Assembly (NCBI GenBank): GCA_012295275.1
Contig: CM022674.1
Coordinates: 14,127,374 to 14,184,873, forward strand
Source: Chrysomallon squamiferum
Lineage: Eukaryota > Mollusca > Gastropoda > Neomphalida > Peltospiridae
Length of the DNA stretch: 57,500 nucleotides
Direction of reading: 5' to 3'
The notes under the pieces are model-generated. The model saw nothing but the letters and a program-made list of their open reading frames with translations. It did no database searches and had not been told where the DNA came from. The position numbers and the translations under genes are program-made. Of this stretch, positions 37,290-51,917 are shown one piece after another; within the stretch, counting starts at the first letter, position 1; each line of letters begins with the position of its first letter.

Positions 37290-39565
37290 ACATAAATAGA
37301 CTGACAAATGCATATGATTGTTTTATTTTGATTTTACAGGAAGTAGGTATTCATTCACTCACCAAAACCCTGGAAAATGATAAAACTTGATGGAGTGACT
37401 GAGAACAAATCTTTAAACCCCAAAATGCACACACAAAACAATAAACACATCGTAACACAAACAAAATGACAAGTTATGAAAGACTAAGAGCAGTAACGTC
37501 ACACACACAGTAATATGCAGTTTCTTAGAATCAGGAATGAAGCTGATCAAGTAAACTTTGTATTTAAGTAATAACAACAACTAATAATAATTAAACAAAA
37601 ATTAAATGCTTATAATAGATTTTTCTAGTGTGTATCTTAATGACAGGATAATTTATAAATAATATGTAAATGATAAAATGTTAATATTAAGCCTCAAATT
37701 GATCATGAAAGAGTATCATATCCATCAAGTTTTAAAGAAACATTTTTTAAAAATGTTATGGCACCATTAACCAGATAACTATGATCAAAACATAGTTTAC
37801 ATCAATATTGTTATCATCACTTAAAAACCAAAATATCAACAATATTACACACACCTGTAACAGAGATGAAGATTCACTGATTGGGAGTGTAGATATATTT
37901 ATTATCAATAAATTAATTTTGAGTAGTCATCTTAATCAATTCTGAAATTATGCACTTATGTTGATAAATGATCTCGTTTTCTGACATAAATTTTAAAATT
38001 ATGGATTAAAAAAGTCTGAAGATGATGCTGACCGTTGTATTGAAAATTTTTTTTTTTTTAAATTAGAAAATAAAAATCTGATATCAGAACTTGTTTGTCC
38101 ACCACACAGTTTCAGTCAGATGTTACAAGTTTTTGTCTGAACAGTCACATCTATGATTTGATAAACTGAAACCAAAAATACTGAGTTACTTGACTGTGGC
38201 ACTTTATAAAACTTACATCCTCACTGCCAGCAGCAATCTGAGTGATTCTCAGTTTTATAATAAAATTAATACTCATAAATATAATTAAATTCTACAGACG
38301 TTATGGATCTAATGCATATTCATATGACAGTACCAGCATTATGGATGTAATATATATTCATAAGATAGTATCATTATATGAATGTAATACATATTCAAAA
38401 GACAGTACCAGAATTATGAATGTAATACATATTCATAAGACAACAACAGTTTTTTGTGAATGTAATTCATATGAATAAAATGCTAGATTGAATACAAATA
38501 TTAAACCACTATTCATTCATAAGTTACACATCTTTATGAGATTTTCTAATTTAGAATGTTTTATGATCTAGCTGAAGACTGAATAATTAAAAAGAAATAT
38601 TGATTATACAGCAATCAAACACATATATTACATATTTAAATGAAGCAAATAATACATGTTTTGTTTCTGATATGTAAAAAAGCTGTAAATGTATTTATTT
38701 TAACCCACTTTTATTTATAGTAATGAATTGTAACTGTGATAAAAATTAATCAGACATTTATATATATATATATATTAAAATGTTATTTAGAGAAAGTATG
38801 GGTTAGTGATATTTGTACACATCCTACAGATACTCCAATGAAATATTTCTTTACTTTGCATAGCTAGAAAAATACTGTTTTATAATTATACGTACATACA
38901 AACACATTTTTTCAAAAATTAAATGATGTAAATGTTTTTTTGTTCATACAGTAATGCTTCATCTTTAAGTTAATGTATATATTTCATTTATTTTCACTTT
39001 TCAAAAGTCATAAATATATGTATTTTAAAAAGAATGAACCATAAATAAATGGTAAAAAAAAAAAAAAAAGTAGTAACATAAAATAATTTGTCAAAGAAAA
39101 AAGAAAAAATGATTAAGTTTAACTACAATAAACATGTATGAAATGAAGATTTCTTTAACAAAAACAAACCCCACACATTTCTGTATGTTTTCTAAATAAT
39201 TTGTGAGATAAACATACAAATAATAGTAAAAAGACATTGTTTGCAAGGAGAAAAATAAATTTTTACAAATGCAAAGACAAAAAATACTGGTCTTAATTAA
39301 AAATATTTACAAGATTTGACAAAAGATATTTTATGGGTTTTATAAAATCAAATGAATAATCAACTTGATTAATTATTCAGTTCAAAGCAGTGACTTATTT
39401 TATAAAAAGTAATTAAAAAACATTATGTGCTATGAATAAAAATGTTTATTTTGAAAGTTATTTATGTTATATGTTTGTTTTAATTTAGTTTCATATTTAA
39501 TTAGTCCTACTCAGTGAATCTATGTAAGTATGTATGTGTGTATTTATGTTGTTGTTATTGTGTAC

Positions 39566-39596
<31 letters not shown>

Positions 39597-39796
39597 CAAA
39601 TAAGGATGATTCAGAGGTATAGAGAAGTATGTCTGTGATACAATCAACACTGTGAACAACAATAATAAATATTTATAAGTTAACATCTGTTAATCTTTAC
39701 CAAATTTTAGCATAAAAAGAAAAATGTAAAACAGAAGAAACACTTGAGAAAAAAGATGTTAATAAGAGAATTTAATGTTTTAAAAAAGAAATATTT
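36105..39796. other. 3.7-kb AT-rich spacer between convergent genes
   Basis: No gene is recognised. It holds a G run at 36412-36421, a 68-nt (GA)n array at 37219-37286, and four imperfect copies of a 54-57 bp repeat with AATACATATTCATAAGACA cores at about 38295-38475. There is also an (AT)n tract near 38760-38775 and a GT tract at about 39565-39595. The right end is probably brambleberry 3' untranslated region; the nearest clear minus-strand AATAAA is at 39445-39450. Confidence 0.6.
37219..37286. repeat. (GA)n microsatellite, intergenic
   Basis: An uninterrupted 68-nt GA dinucleotide tract. Unlike three of the intronic GA/CT arrays, it is not near any splice site I can identify. Confidence 0.95.
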
Positions 39797-40974
39797 TTAA
39801 GACGCAGTTAGTCGGTGTCTGTGACAATACAGCTGACCGGTCACTGCGGTCAGTCGACACGGAGCTCCAGTCCGAGTGTTACCACGGCAACGAGATGACA
39901 CTGATGGAGTTGATGCCCTAAAACAAAAAGTCACAAAACTGATTATTAAACTGCTCAAAACAATCACAACAAATATTTCTATTTTGCTTCTAAATGTAAC
40001 ATATTTATTTTGGTGAAGTGATAAAGAACACAAAATTCTATCTTCAGTTTTAAAAAAAAAAAAAAGATAATAGTTTTTAGACAATAATGTTTTGAAAATT
40101 ACAGATATGTTTAAACAAGATTAGTTTATAAATGTACATGAAACAGGAGGACACTTCTTTTTAATGTTTTTTGTATTTTGTATTTTTATAGCTGTTTTAA
40201 TATACATTACAATTTTTTAGACAGTAAGGCTTTTAAAGACAAAGTTATATTTATAAAATATAGGTTTCAAATTTACAGACAAAACCTTTAAATACACAGA
40301 TATACTTAGACAATACTGTTTATAATGTTTAAATATTAACTGTTACATACTTAAATACTTATAATTCAGAAAGTACAAGTTTGCAACATATAAATAATAT
40401 TTAGGTATTTTTTAAATACAAAAATATATTTAGACTTATCTATACTGATGATCATTTGTAAATACATATATATATATATATATATTTAGAAAGTAAACAT
40501 TTATAATTATATACTTATTTTTTGGAGATAGTTAAGTTTTTAAATACATATTTAGAAAGTACAAGTATATAAATGTACAGATAGCATTTATAGACAAAGT
40601 GAAGTTTTAAATTACACAGATATTTCTAAAATGTACTAGTATATAAATACACAAATGATATTTTCAGAGATAACAGTTTTAAATAAGTAGAAGGTAATGA
40701 GGAGGTGGTTACCTGGATGACTGAGGTGTGAATGATGTGGGTGTGCGACTTCCCACTGAGTGTCTGTCTGATGATGACAATGTTCTTCTGTCTGGTGATG
40801 AGAACATTGTTCTGTCTGGTGATGAGAACACTGTTCTAGAGGAACCCGGAAGTTCTCCAAGCTGATTTAGTAACACACGTCTCACAGCATTTATATCCTA
40901 TAAACATGTCTGGTATTAGTGTTTACAAACATTTTATACAGCTATAATTAGACTGTTTTTATTTATTAAAATTG

Positions 40975-41054
<80 letters not shown>

Positions 41055-42483
41055 CTGTCTGGTTTTTTTAAAAGTTCTGTCCATTTTTAAAAGTCAATAT
41101 CTAGTTAAATCTATGGAATTTTATGAACCTGGCATCAAAAATCTCTTTAACAAATGGAAAGAAGATCAGAGAGAAGAATGGTTACTATATTAACAATTAA
41201 ATAAACCAGCTATTGTGTGTTTCTTTATTGTTTTATTGAGACTGAAGAAAAAAGACATCACTTTCATATTAATAAAATGTAATGATCTGACTGATATCAA
41301 AGAATTTGTTTTTTTGGTTGAAAGTAGAATGAAACGATAATGTAAACCTAATATGATTTATGAAAATTTTATTTGTTTTGTGTGGAATTATATGGAAAAT
41401 TAAATGGAAAAGTCTATTTTTGTCAGTACGAAGAAAAAGTAAATGTTATCAACATGAGATAAAGAAAGAGAGAAAGACAGAATGTGAGAGAGAAAGAATG
41501 AGTGAGTGAGTGAGAGTGATGGGAAGGAGAAAAAATAAAACAAGGGAGGCAAGAAAATGAGACCAGTGACAGAGAAAGTAAATAAATAAAAAGTCACAAA
41601 TGTATATTAAGTAAATAATTACATTTTGTCTGTTTTCTTCAGGTAAATTGTCTTCGTTATCACTTAACTCAGTCTGTTCAGGTGCTGTGGTCACGGCATT
41701 TCCATTACAGTTGAGATGAGTCATGTTTAAACTGCCAGTCACTAGAAACAAAGACATTGACACAACTCATTAATATCAGCCATCACATGAAAATACTTAT
41801 TATAATCTCTGCAAATATTTCCTCAAGTTTTATAGCTCTTGTGTTTCATTTATAGAATTATTAGAAGATAAAAGAGAAAGTATCATCATTTTATTTTGTC
41901 TTGTCACCACTAACACGGATATATATGAAAAATGATTAATGGCAGTGCAGACCATCACAGTTTATTTTAAATCCATTTGTGTGTTACTTCAGACATATAT
42001 TTTAGCAATATCCTGATTATGTGTTCTTTGAAAAGATGTATTTTAACAATATCTCAATTATTTGTTCCTTGAAAAAATATTTTTTCACGATATTTGGATG
42101 ACTTGTTTTTTGAAAAGATGTATTTTAACATGTTTTTGTGTGGACTCACTGGAATGGTAAAGTCTTCCCAGAGTCTCAGCTAATTCTCTGACTTCAGCAG
42201 CTGACAGCGGCTCCACGCTGCTGTGAGACGAGAATGAGATTGCTCCAGCAATGTGTCCTGCTGTCCCTCTGTCCTTCTTTAAGTGTCCACTGATCCACGA
42301 CAGCAGCCAGTACCCTGTGTACATGTTTTGTTAATATTGTACATCCTATTTGTCTATATAATAAGTTAGAATTTGTTTAATGAAAATGCTCTCTCTCTCT
42401 CCACATTACTTTGTGTATGTTAAAAATTTATAGATAAAAGAAAGATACAATAGTTGTCTCCCCTATTACCAGGAGTTATTATT

Positions 42484-42581
<98 letters not shown>

Positions 42582-45500
42582 GTGTGAGTGTGTATAAATA
42601 ATTTGAATTAAAGACATAAAATATTGTGAAGGACCTAACGAAGTAACTCACCCATGGATGTTGACAACAGAAACGCTGTCATGCCGGTGAAGTCGAGGCT
42701 GGTGTTGTAGCTGATTTCTGCTGCAGCATTGGAGACGATGATGATCATCAAGAGAAATCTTGACAAGATTGGCAGTCGCAGAAATGCAGCAGCCACAACC
42801 ATCAGCAGAAAGTAGGTGACGTGAAGAAAACAGCTAGTTAACAACTGAAGTTTATCATCTGTCAAATCAAATTTATATAAATTAAATATGTTACAGTTAG
42901 ATATCAAATATAAATATATATTTATAAATTTCTGTCTATCTATATAAAGTCAACAACTAGCTAATAAGTGAAGATAGTCATCTGTCAAATAAAATTAAAT
43001 GTCATAATTGAATAATGACATCATATATTTATAAATTTTTGTCTCTGTGTATAAAGGAAAGAAAAATTATAAATAAAAATAAAATAAAATACAAATATAT
43101 TTCATAATTTGTCATTTAATCTCAAAGATACAGTTCATCCTTCCTTTTCTCCAAAGAACATGAATAATGCTTCAGTATCATAGCCTCTTAAAAATACATT
43201 TATCATCTTATTTATTTACTGAATGTATTTTATGAAACATGCTGTATTTCTCACTGAATGAAATACAAAGATTTTTTAATTGTTATTTGTGAACATAAAA
43301 TATCTAGTTAAGTGGTTATATTTAAAAAGCCCTCCACATTTCAGATTACAGTGACTTAGATTTAAATGTTACCTGTGCCTCCGAGCACCTGCGCGAGCCA
43401 GCCGATGCGTTTTTCCAGATCTTTCTGCATGCTGCCGACTGTCTGCATCAGACTGTTGACGGTGCTGTTGATGCGCAGCAGTTTGTCAAACATGTCCTGG
43501 TACTGCGACGTCAGCTCTTTGTGGTTCTTCAGAAGGTGATTTGCACTCTTGTCTGAAAACGTGAAAATAATGAAAATAAATGAAAATATTTATATTTTTT
43601 GTTGTTCTGCTTTTTAAAGTGCACTGCAATTCTAAAAGCTCTGAAGTAAAAAGGTATAGCCTGACTGAAACTTAACAGAGAGAAAGACAGACAAACACAC
43701 TGAAATAGCTCTGAAACTGGAATTATAGATAGACAGACAGACATACAGATAGAGAGAGAGATAGATATATAGATAGAAAGTTAGATGGATAGACAGAAAA
43801 AGACTAGCAGATTGTCAGAAAACAACTAAGCCATCATAGTAGTTGTATGATGTATATTCTTACTATTTACATAATTCTGTTCAGATTTTGATTTTGAATA
43901 TTTTACAACCAATAAATCCTTCTTTTTATTATTATTTTAGATGTACTGTAAGTGACAACTTTTAAAACAGTTTACAATGATTCTGTCTTTCTATCCATAA
44001 AACAATGAGTTCTTTATGGTATGAACAGTTAAATTATCATTTCTTCAAACATACCTCTATTATTAGAATAACATTACTAGATGTGAAATCTCAAAGCTTA
44101 ATACTAGAGAAAAATAAAATGTATCTCCATAACACTAATTACTTAAAAAACGGTGATGAAAATGAAGTTTGATGATTCCGTTTGCAGCATAGGTTGGAAT
44201 GTGAAAACAGTTCAGTGAGTGAACTGAGGAGCACTGATGTTCTGACACTTACTAAGTTCAGATCTCTCTGTTAGTAAGTTAGTATCACTACAAATTACTA
44301 ACCTAGTTTCTCCAGTGTGTTAGATGCCTGTCTGTGAATCAGCTTCAAATCATCCAGAATCTTCTTGTTGCTTTCTCTCTGCTGTGTCTCTTGTTTCTGA
44401 AGATATTCTGAAGTTGTGTCTTAAAAAAAGAAAACATTTGACCTTTCTTTATATTTAAACAACTTCGAAAGAGATTCACAAACTGTTTCTAAATAAATTT
44501 TCATTTATACTAGAACACCTGAAAAATGTACAGCTTATAAAACAATTACAGTTGTCAGAAAGATTCATCTTATTACAATATTTATTAAAACAAAACTTTA
44601 GCTAATTTCTGGTTATGTTTTATTTATTTATTTATTGATTTTTATTGATTTTTATTGATTTTTATTGATTTATTTTTATTTATTTTAACTTATTTATTAA
44701 TTTTAAAATTTATTTTTCTAAACTATAAAAAAGTTCAACAGTTTACAAATTACAGTACAAGTCTTTACAAATTTAAAAAAAAAGAATCACCTAATTTTTG
44801 TTTAATGTTTTCAGTCATGTCAGCCAGTTCTTTGTTTCCAGTGGTGATGAGAGATTTTTCGTGGACGAGTTGCTTCACGTTGTCAGAAATGTGACTGAAG
44901 ACTTTTTCCTGCGCAGAGCGAAGTGACTCGTGCGTGACCAGCAGCTCCTGCTGTGACTCAAACAGTTTTCTAATCGTCTCTGTCGCCATCAAGTGCAGCT
45001 GACTCTGTCCTTCCTGGGAGAAACATCAACATGCTTTAGTTTAACAAAACTTCAACATGTTTTAGTTTAACAAAACTTCAACATGTTTTAGTTTAACAAA
45101 ACATCAACACGCTTTAGTTTAACAAAACTTCAACATGTTTTAGTTTAACAAAATTTCAACATGCTTTAGTTTAACAAAACATCAACATGCTTTAGTTTAA
45201 CAAAACTTCAACATGCTTTAGATTAACAAAACTTCAACATGTTTTAGTTTAACAAAACTTCAACATGCTTTAGTTTAACAAAATTTCAACATGCTTTAGT
45301 TTTAGTACATTTCAGGGATGAAATCTGCATGTGTGTTTATTTTGAATTCCTTCAGTTATTTAAAAATTAACACTGATTTAACCATCCTTTAAATATTTAA
45401 TATTTGTTGTATGTAAATATTAAGAAGACATTTTTATTTATTTATTTACTCACTTAACATCATCATCATTTAGTTAGTTAGTTAGTTAGTTAGTTATTTA

Positions 45501-47882
45501 CTGTAAATCATGATACAAATAAAAAGCTGTTTACTGAGCTAACATCACTTTGTTTACTGGTTGTCAGACAGTTTTTGAATGATGATAGTTTAAGAAAGAA
45601 AATTTCCTGCGGTTAGAAAAATTTACCTTCAGTTCCTTCATCACCTCCATTTGTCCATGGGCAGAGCTGACGAGCTTGTTCACTGTGTTTTCTGTCAGTC
45701 TGCGGAACTGCAGCTGCTGAGTGGCGTAGCACATCGCCCGCGCACGGTTGCTCACTATCTGATACGTGTTCCACGTTGTTGCATCCATCGGCTTCGTACA
45801 GTCAGCCAAACTCTGAAATTATTAAAAAATAAAAAAGTAAAACTTTCAGTCTGAACTGGAAACAGAGAAAATTCTGAAATTATTAAAAAATAAAATAAAT
45901 TTTTCAGTCTGAACTGGAAAATGAGAAAATTCTGAAATTATAAAAAATAAATAAATAAATCTTTCAGTCTGAACTGGAAACAAAGAAAATTCTGAAATTA
46001 TTAAAAAATAAATAAATAAAACTTTCAGTCTGAACTGGCAAGTTTTACTTGTAATAATATTCTGAAATTATAAAAAATAAAGATTTTAGTAAGAACTGGA
46101 ATGTAGCTGTATGCATACTTGTTTTCAGGTGTAATATGAAGTGTTTCAATTAGGTATTATTTGATTTGAAATGATAATTATTTAAAACAGGCTACAAACT
46201 AATTACTGAATGCACAGATTTGTTCAAGTTCAAATGTTTTTTTTTTTCAATTTTATGAATAATAATTTATTTTATTTCAGCTGATATTCTTCAAAATCTG
46301 GCATATAAAAAAAACTGAAATCTTTCCAGATTTAATAACAAATAGCAAATTAGATCTGTTAAAAGAAATAAGATAATATTTTCAGCTCTTCTAGAACTAA
46401 ATAAATATAATATTACATCAATATAAAGAGTTTCGAAACTGAAATATTACAAATGTAAAGTTAAAAGTAAAATGTTATCAAAGCTGTTTGTTACACTGAG
46501 GTGGTGGACTGGTGACGCTGAGAATGAATTCGGTAGAGATGTGTGGAGATATGCTTTCACTTGACATTTTTGAAATGCAGATATTGGAAAAACAATTTTA
46601 ATGACTTCTGAACATTATATTTAATATTATTTTGTGATTAAATATGTTGCTATTTTATATGAATTAAGATAGTTGCAAGCATGTCAGGTAGAAGTATTAA
46701 CTATGTAGATATATATATGTCTCTAATATTTATCTATAATAATAAAACTGGCTTGGACCTAGAATATTCGGCTACAAATTTAAAATTTAATATGGTGATT
46801 TTCTTTGGATGGATATCTCAACTGGTTAAATGGTCTGTTGGTAAAGACAGTTGTTATGGTTACCATTTGCGATGTGCAGGTGAACACTGGTCTGTCCTCT
46901 GCTTCTGACTGACAGTTTAACAGCTGAACAGACAACTTTCCCAGGTCCTCCTCTGTCAGATCTCCACATTTCTTCTGCAGACTGTACACAACCTGAGACA
47001 GAAATCAGATTTAATAAAACACATTTCTTAAACAATTATAATTTAATACAGACTGAACGCTAGTTTTATTATTATGCTTTTCAGAAATATTTAATTCAAA
47101 AGGACACTGACAGAAATGTATACAAAAGCTTGTAGCTATGTCATTATTTTATTACAATAGTTATTTCAGTTAATCTACCCAAAAGAATATTATTCAACTC
47201 TGAACTTATTTTATCATTACTCCATATTGTCAGCTTCTAACACGTCTTCTACTTATATTTAATATCAACAGTGCAACACATATTCATTTCAATTACACTG
47301 CCTATCAGTATCACTATCAAATGCATTAATTGATTAAATGTTGTTATACAATATAAAGAAAATTAAAATAAATTATAACATAAATTATGATTCTCTTTTT
47401 AAAGACCAGCTTTAGATATTATACATCATTTACTATGATTTAATACCAAATAATGTGACATATTTTACATTTTACAGATACTGGACTTGGAATATATTAT
47501 ATAAAATAGTGCTGTCGTTTAGCCAGTTGCTGGTTGAGTAACAAAGACAACAAAGACATTAACTTCAATTTTAAGTTGTAAGATTATTAGGATTAGAAGA
47601 GTGGATTCAAATTGCTCGGATTTTGTTGTTCCACACATTAAACTAACAACATACCAGCTGATAACAAGTGTCTAGAGGTGTCAGTTCTTTCAAAGTTTGT
47701 GCAAAGTCTAAAAACTGTTCGTCTGTGGATAACACTTCGAATCTAATACCCGATTTTTGAAAAGGAGGGTTTTCTGGCTGTTTGTCATCTGATCCAAATA
47801 ACCATTCGAGAACTGCAAAGCACGAATTGATTTTAAAAAATAAAAATATAGCGCCAATAAAGAGATGCGCTTTGACATACAT
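39797..47882 (-). CDS. bmb: Brambleberry/Kar5-family nuclear fusion protein, 11 exons
   Basis: Exons in transcript order: 47655-47882, 46864-46992, 45627-45812, 44791-45013, 44303-44419, 43373-43552, 42652-42858, 42150-42314, 41623-41741, 40713-40897, 39797-39917. Total is 1860 nt, 619 residues; all introns are GT-AG and phases agree. The family (yeast Kar5, plant GEX1, fish Brambleberry) acts in the nuclear envelope when gamete or embryonic nuclei fuse. Visible features: a signal peptide (1-23); a Cys-containing lumenal domain with TPLDTCYQL, CGDLTEEDLGKLSVQLLNCQ and DATTWNTYQIVSNRARAMCY; a long Gln/Leu/Lys coiled-coil region from about 150 to 350; two or three membrane segments at about 361-430; and a tail. 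The last exon holds a C-x9-C-x10-C-x2-H motif (RCRGNTRTGAPC to YCHRH) that may bind zinc. The frame is intact. It is in the same orientation as the gene at 49610-57417 but 1.7 kb away. Confidence 0.93.
40981..41050 (-). repeat. (TC)n on the brambleberry transcript, 83 nt before exon 10
   Basis: A 70-nt GA array on the + strand, read as (CU)n in the brambleberry pre-mRNA. It ends 83 nt upstream of the exon 10 acceptor at 40897. Confidence 0.95.
42487..42578 (-). repeat. (GA)n on the brambleberry transcript, after exon 7 donor
   Basis: A 92-nt TC array on the + strand, read as (GA)n in the pre-mRNA. It begins 73 nt downstream of the exon 7 donor at 42652. It is the one intronic array in the opposite sense to the other three. 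Confidence 0.95.
45017..45300 (-). repeat. 26-bp minisatellite abutting brambleberry exon 4 acceptor
   Basis: About 11 copies of CAACATGCTTTAGTTTAACA plus AAACTT start within a few bases of the exon 4 acceptor (45014-45015) and fill half of intron 3. The acceptor dinucleotide itself is not repeated, but the branch-point/pyrimidine zone immediately before it is repeat-derived. Confidence 0.9.
45813..46085 (-). repeat. About 60-bp minisatellite containing the brambleberry exon 3 acceptor
   Basis: On the minus strand each unit ends TTTTTTAATAATTTCAG, or a form one or two bases shorter. The true acceptor ends at 45813, and copies end at 45874, 45932, 45992 and 46062. Only the first is joined to the conserved exon beginning SLADCTKPMD. 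Between them each unit carries a conserved TTCCAGTTCAGACTGAAAG-type segment. Confidence 0.9.
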
Positions 47883-49609
47883 ATTTGAATTTCACATGAT
47901 TTAATATTGTCCACAACAGGAAATCGTTTTTTTGTTTTGAAAGGATCTCAGTGAATGAAGGCTGGTTTTTCATTGGTTGTAATTGAACCATTACTTTTCA
48001 TCGGAATATGTCGTTAAATTTCGCGTTTTCCGAAAGGTTCCGAATAATATCAAAGTTGCTTCGTGTACTCTTTGGAAACTGAAGGTAACCGAATGGATTG
48101 AAACTATTTTTTTTTTTCGTTTCTTTGCATTTCCTTCTTTTTTTTTTTTTTTTTTTTTTTGTTTCATTTTTTTTTTTAACTTGAAGAAGAAATCATATTA
48201 TTACACAAATTTAAATTCATTCAAGAAATGCTTGCTTTAAATTTATTTGTTATGCATATTAATTCTTTCTTGAAAGTTACATTTACGCTAATATCCGAGT
48301 ATATTGATTAGTCTACATTCGTGTTAATTGATTTATAGTTAAATCAACGATATTTGAATTAATATTGTGAACTGTTTTAAGTTATGTTGTTGTTCAACTC
48401 ACGTTGTTAAAATCATGAAGAATATGCACGTCTTAAGTCTTTTAGTTTTGTTAGTTAATCAAGTAACTTAGTGAAATAAAGTCTGATGAATTAGTTACAT
48501 TTCTAATCCGCGTTTTCTGTTATATCTACAGCCCTACATTTGATGTTTAAAATAATCTTTATATTTCCTAGCTGTTTATGGGACAGTACATAGAAAATAT
48601 ACATGAGCTGCAAGTTTGACAATCCTTAGCAAATATTTACTTTAGAAAAAAAAAAAATGATGATGATGATAAATAAATATAGGACTTGTATGTATTGTCC
48701 TGTCTTTGGGAAGGTAGATAATATGATATTTGCTGTTAGTAAAAGTAGGTTTTATCTTTTGTATCATCAGTAAACAATATTAAATATGTGTAAAACCTTG
48801 CAAGTTAGTATTAAAATATACATACAATATACACCAAAACATATATGCACACACCTCCATTCCCAAACATATACATAAGCCTAGATACAGAGCATAAAAT
48901 TCAATATTGGAGCGTATCTGAAACATTTACTTATAATAATACTAGTAATTATACATTGTTATCAATGAATACAAACCCAGAGCAAATGCAAGAGCTAAAG
49001 ATAAATTTTATTAACAATGTATAAAATAAGAACAAAACATTTTCTGAAGAAAACAATAACATACATAGAAAGCACTGAGTTCAATACATATTAACTAATG
49101 TATATAAACATTAGTATGACAAAGTGAAAATTAAATAAATTAAAAAAAAATGTCAAATGAGCCTGAGTAGAATAAATATTAAATATAAATGCTTTAAATA
49201 TTATTTTATAATAATAATACAATGGAACATCAAGAGGCTAAATATATATATTTTTAAAGTTTTAACAAATACTGTATAAAGTTTTGAGGTTAAACAATGA
49301 GTAAATTAATGTAAAATGTACATTGTTGTGTGAAATATATCAAAATAGATTCAAAAATGTTTTTTAAAATAGAAATCAACATCCATACCAACATGCATTT
49401 CACTATCACCAGCAGTTTCTCTTCCAAGATTTAGTTTTTCAATTGTAAACAAAAATGTTTCAATAACATTTTAATAAAATATTACATTTATAAATTTTCT
49501 ATAAATATATGAAATAAAAATATTCTGTATATAATTAAATAAATGACCTCTCTTCTCAACTTCACAAAGTAATATGAATATAAATGTTTCTGAATAAATA
49601 AAAAGTAAA
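47883..49609. other. Spacer upstream of brambleberry
   Basis: Holds T-rich sequence at 48105-48178 and AT-rich sequence with no recognised gene. The right 600 bp is probably the 3' untranslated region of the minus-strand gene that stops at 49610; a minus-strand AATAAA lies at 49007-49012. No TATA box is evident directly upstream of the brambleberry start. Confidence 0.55.
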
Positions 49610-51410
49610 TCATTTCTTTCGCAAAAATCGACTTTTTGTCTTCCATTTTTTCTTCTTCTTTTCTTCCTTCACCAGTCTGACTTTCTCCTCATCTTTCACT
49701 CCAATTAGATCTTGTTCAGAGTTGTCAAAAAGCAGCTGGTCAACTGCAATAGCTCTCTCTGAGATGTTTCTGTTTTGTTCAAGCTAGACAAATTGACACA
49801 ACAAATTAAACTTTTAAATATCACAGTTCATTTCAGTTTATTAATATTGTACATGTATCTAGCAATCTAAATAGATTTTGTCTCAAGAAAAAAAATTCAC
49901 TCTACAATTAAACTCTTAAATGTCAAAATTCTCTAAATTGATTAAGAAGTATACGTGTCCAATAAATAATCTAAAATACTTTGTCATTAGGAAAATTCAC
50001 ACAATACTTCTACTACTACTACTACTGCTATTACTACTACCAATACTACTACTATTGCTACTATCACTACAACTGAATACAACTACTGTAACATTACTCC
50101 TACTACTGTGACCACCCCTACTACTGCTTCTAGTACTCCAAATGATACAAATTACTGATTCATGTGTATCAAATTACACACTTTGTAAAGATATTTCAAA
50201 TTTCAGTCATTTTACCTTTCATGAATTCCACATTACTGAAGAAAGAGTGTATCAAAGATAGTTTAAAGAAACTACGGGTTTAAATATCCATGAAACAAAG
50301 AGTGACTCTTTAAAGTGGTTTGTGTTAAAATCTTCACCCTTTCACTTCTAAACTGCATACTACATCAAAAAATAAATCTGTCAACTGTGACATTTAAAAA
50401 AGTAGACTTTTATAAAATTCTCAAGCAAATGTTTTCTTACTGACAGGCATGCTTACACAGTCCATTCATAACGCATTAAACAAATAACAGTTAATCATTT
50501 ACACTGTTTATATCTTTTTACCAACCTCCATCAGTGGCTCGTGATAGTATTTAACTTTTGGTGTTTTTTCTGCCTTTAGTTTCTTCTTTGTGTGCGTGGG
50601 AACATTCATAGGATAATTTAAATACTGGAGAAAAACAAAAATAAAAATAATTATAATAAAGTAAAACAAAACATATATTAAAAACAAAAATAAAAATAAC
50701 TGTTTCACGTACAGAACAAAACAAAGTAAATTGTTAATTTTAAGTTTTCTATGTCAGACATGGTAGTAAAAGCAGGCTTCTACATTTGATGAGAGTTCAG
50801 AGAGAGAGAGAAAAGTAGAGAGAAAGAGAGAGACATGAGGACTAAGTATTATAAAGAATGTGTGGTAAATAATATTTCAACATAATTATGTTTATAATAC
50901 TGGGTTATTATTATGATCACCACATTAATAGGCTCTCTTATAACACCTGTAAAAATAATGATGACAAAAATGATGATGACTATAATAGTAATACATCAAG
51001 TAAACAGAATGATGATGATGATATGTCATTAATTATTACTCACATCACATATAATTTTGCTGAGTTGTCTGTGAGTTTCCATGGTGTCTCTTGCCAGTTT
51101 CTCAGTTTCACTGTCCTGTAAATAAATTTATGAATAAATTGCAACCAGCAGAGAGACACACACACACACATACACGCACACACTCAGACATACATCTACA
51201 CACATGCACACACACAGACAGACATATATCAACACACTCACACACACACACCTACATGCATCCACATACACATGTACACACAGACACACACAGACATATA
51301 TCCACACATACATACAAAGACATACATCAACAAACATACATACAGATATACATTTACACAAACACATGAACATACATGCATCTACACAGACATGTACATA
51401 TATCCACTCA

Positions 51411-51452
<42 letters not shown>

Positions 51453-51882
51453 TTTCTTTTCACATGAACATTTTACAGACTATTTTTACTATTGCAAGTC
51501 ATGTAAAACAATATTTTATTTCGCAGACATACACACACAGACTGATACTTGGACAGACTCACACATACAAACACAGTTTTTTTTCACATATGATAAATAT
51601 TCCTGTGTTTTATTTTGCTAAAACATAAAAAAAAAGAGTACTTTAATGAGAAGACAAACACAGATCTCACTTCTAATAAATTTTCTGCACTGGAGTCATG
51701 CAAGACTATTTTTTCTGTGTGGTATTCATCCTCACTGTCTGGCAACACACTGTCAGAACTTGAATACTGAAAAATACACAGACAGTGAATAAATTAAAAT
51801 AAATGCAAACATACATATACACACATACACACATACATATACACAGATGTACATATGTACATATATATATATATATGCATAA

Positions 51883-51917
<35 letters not shown>

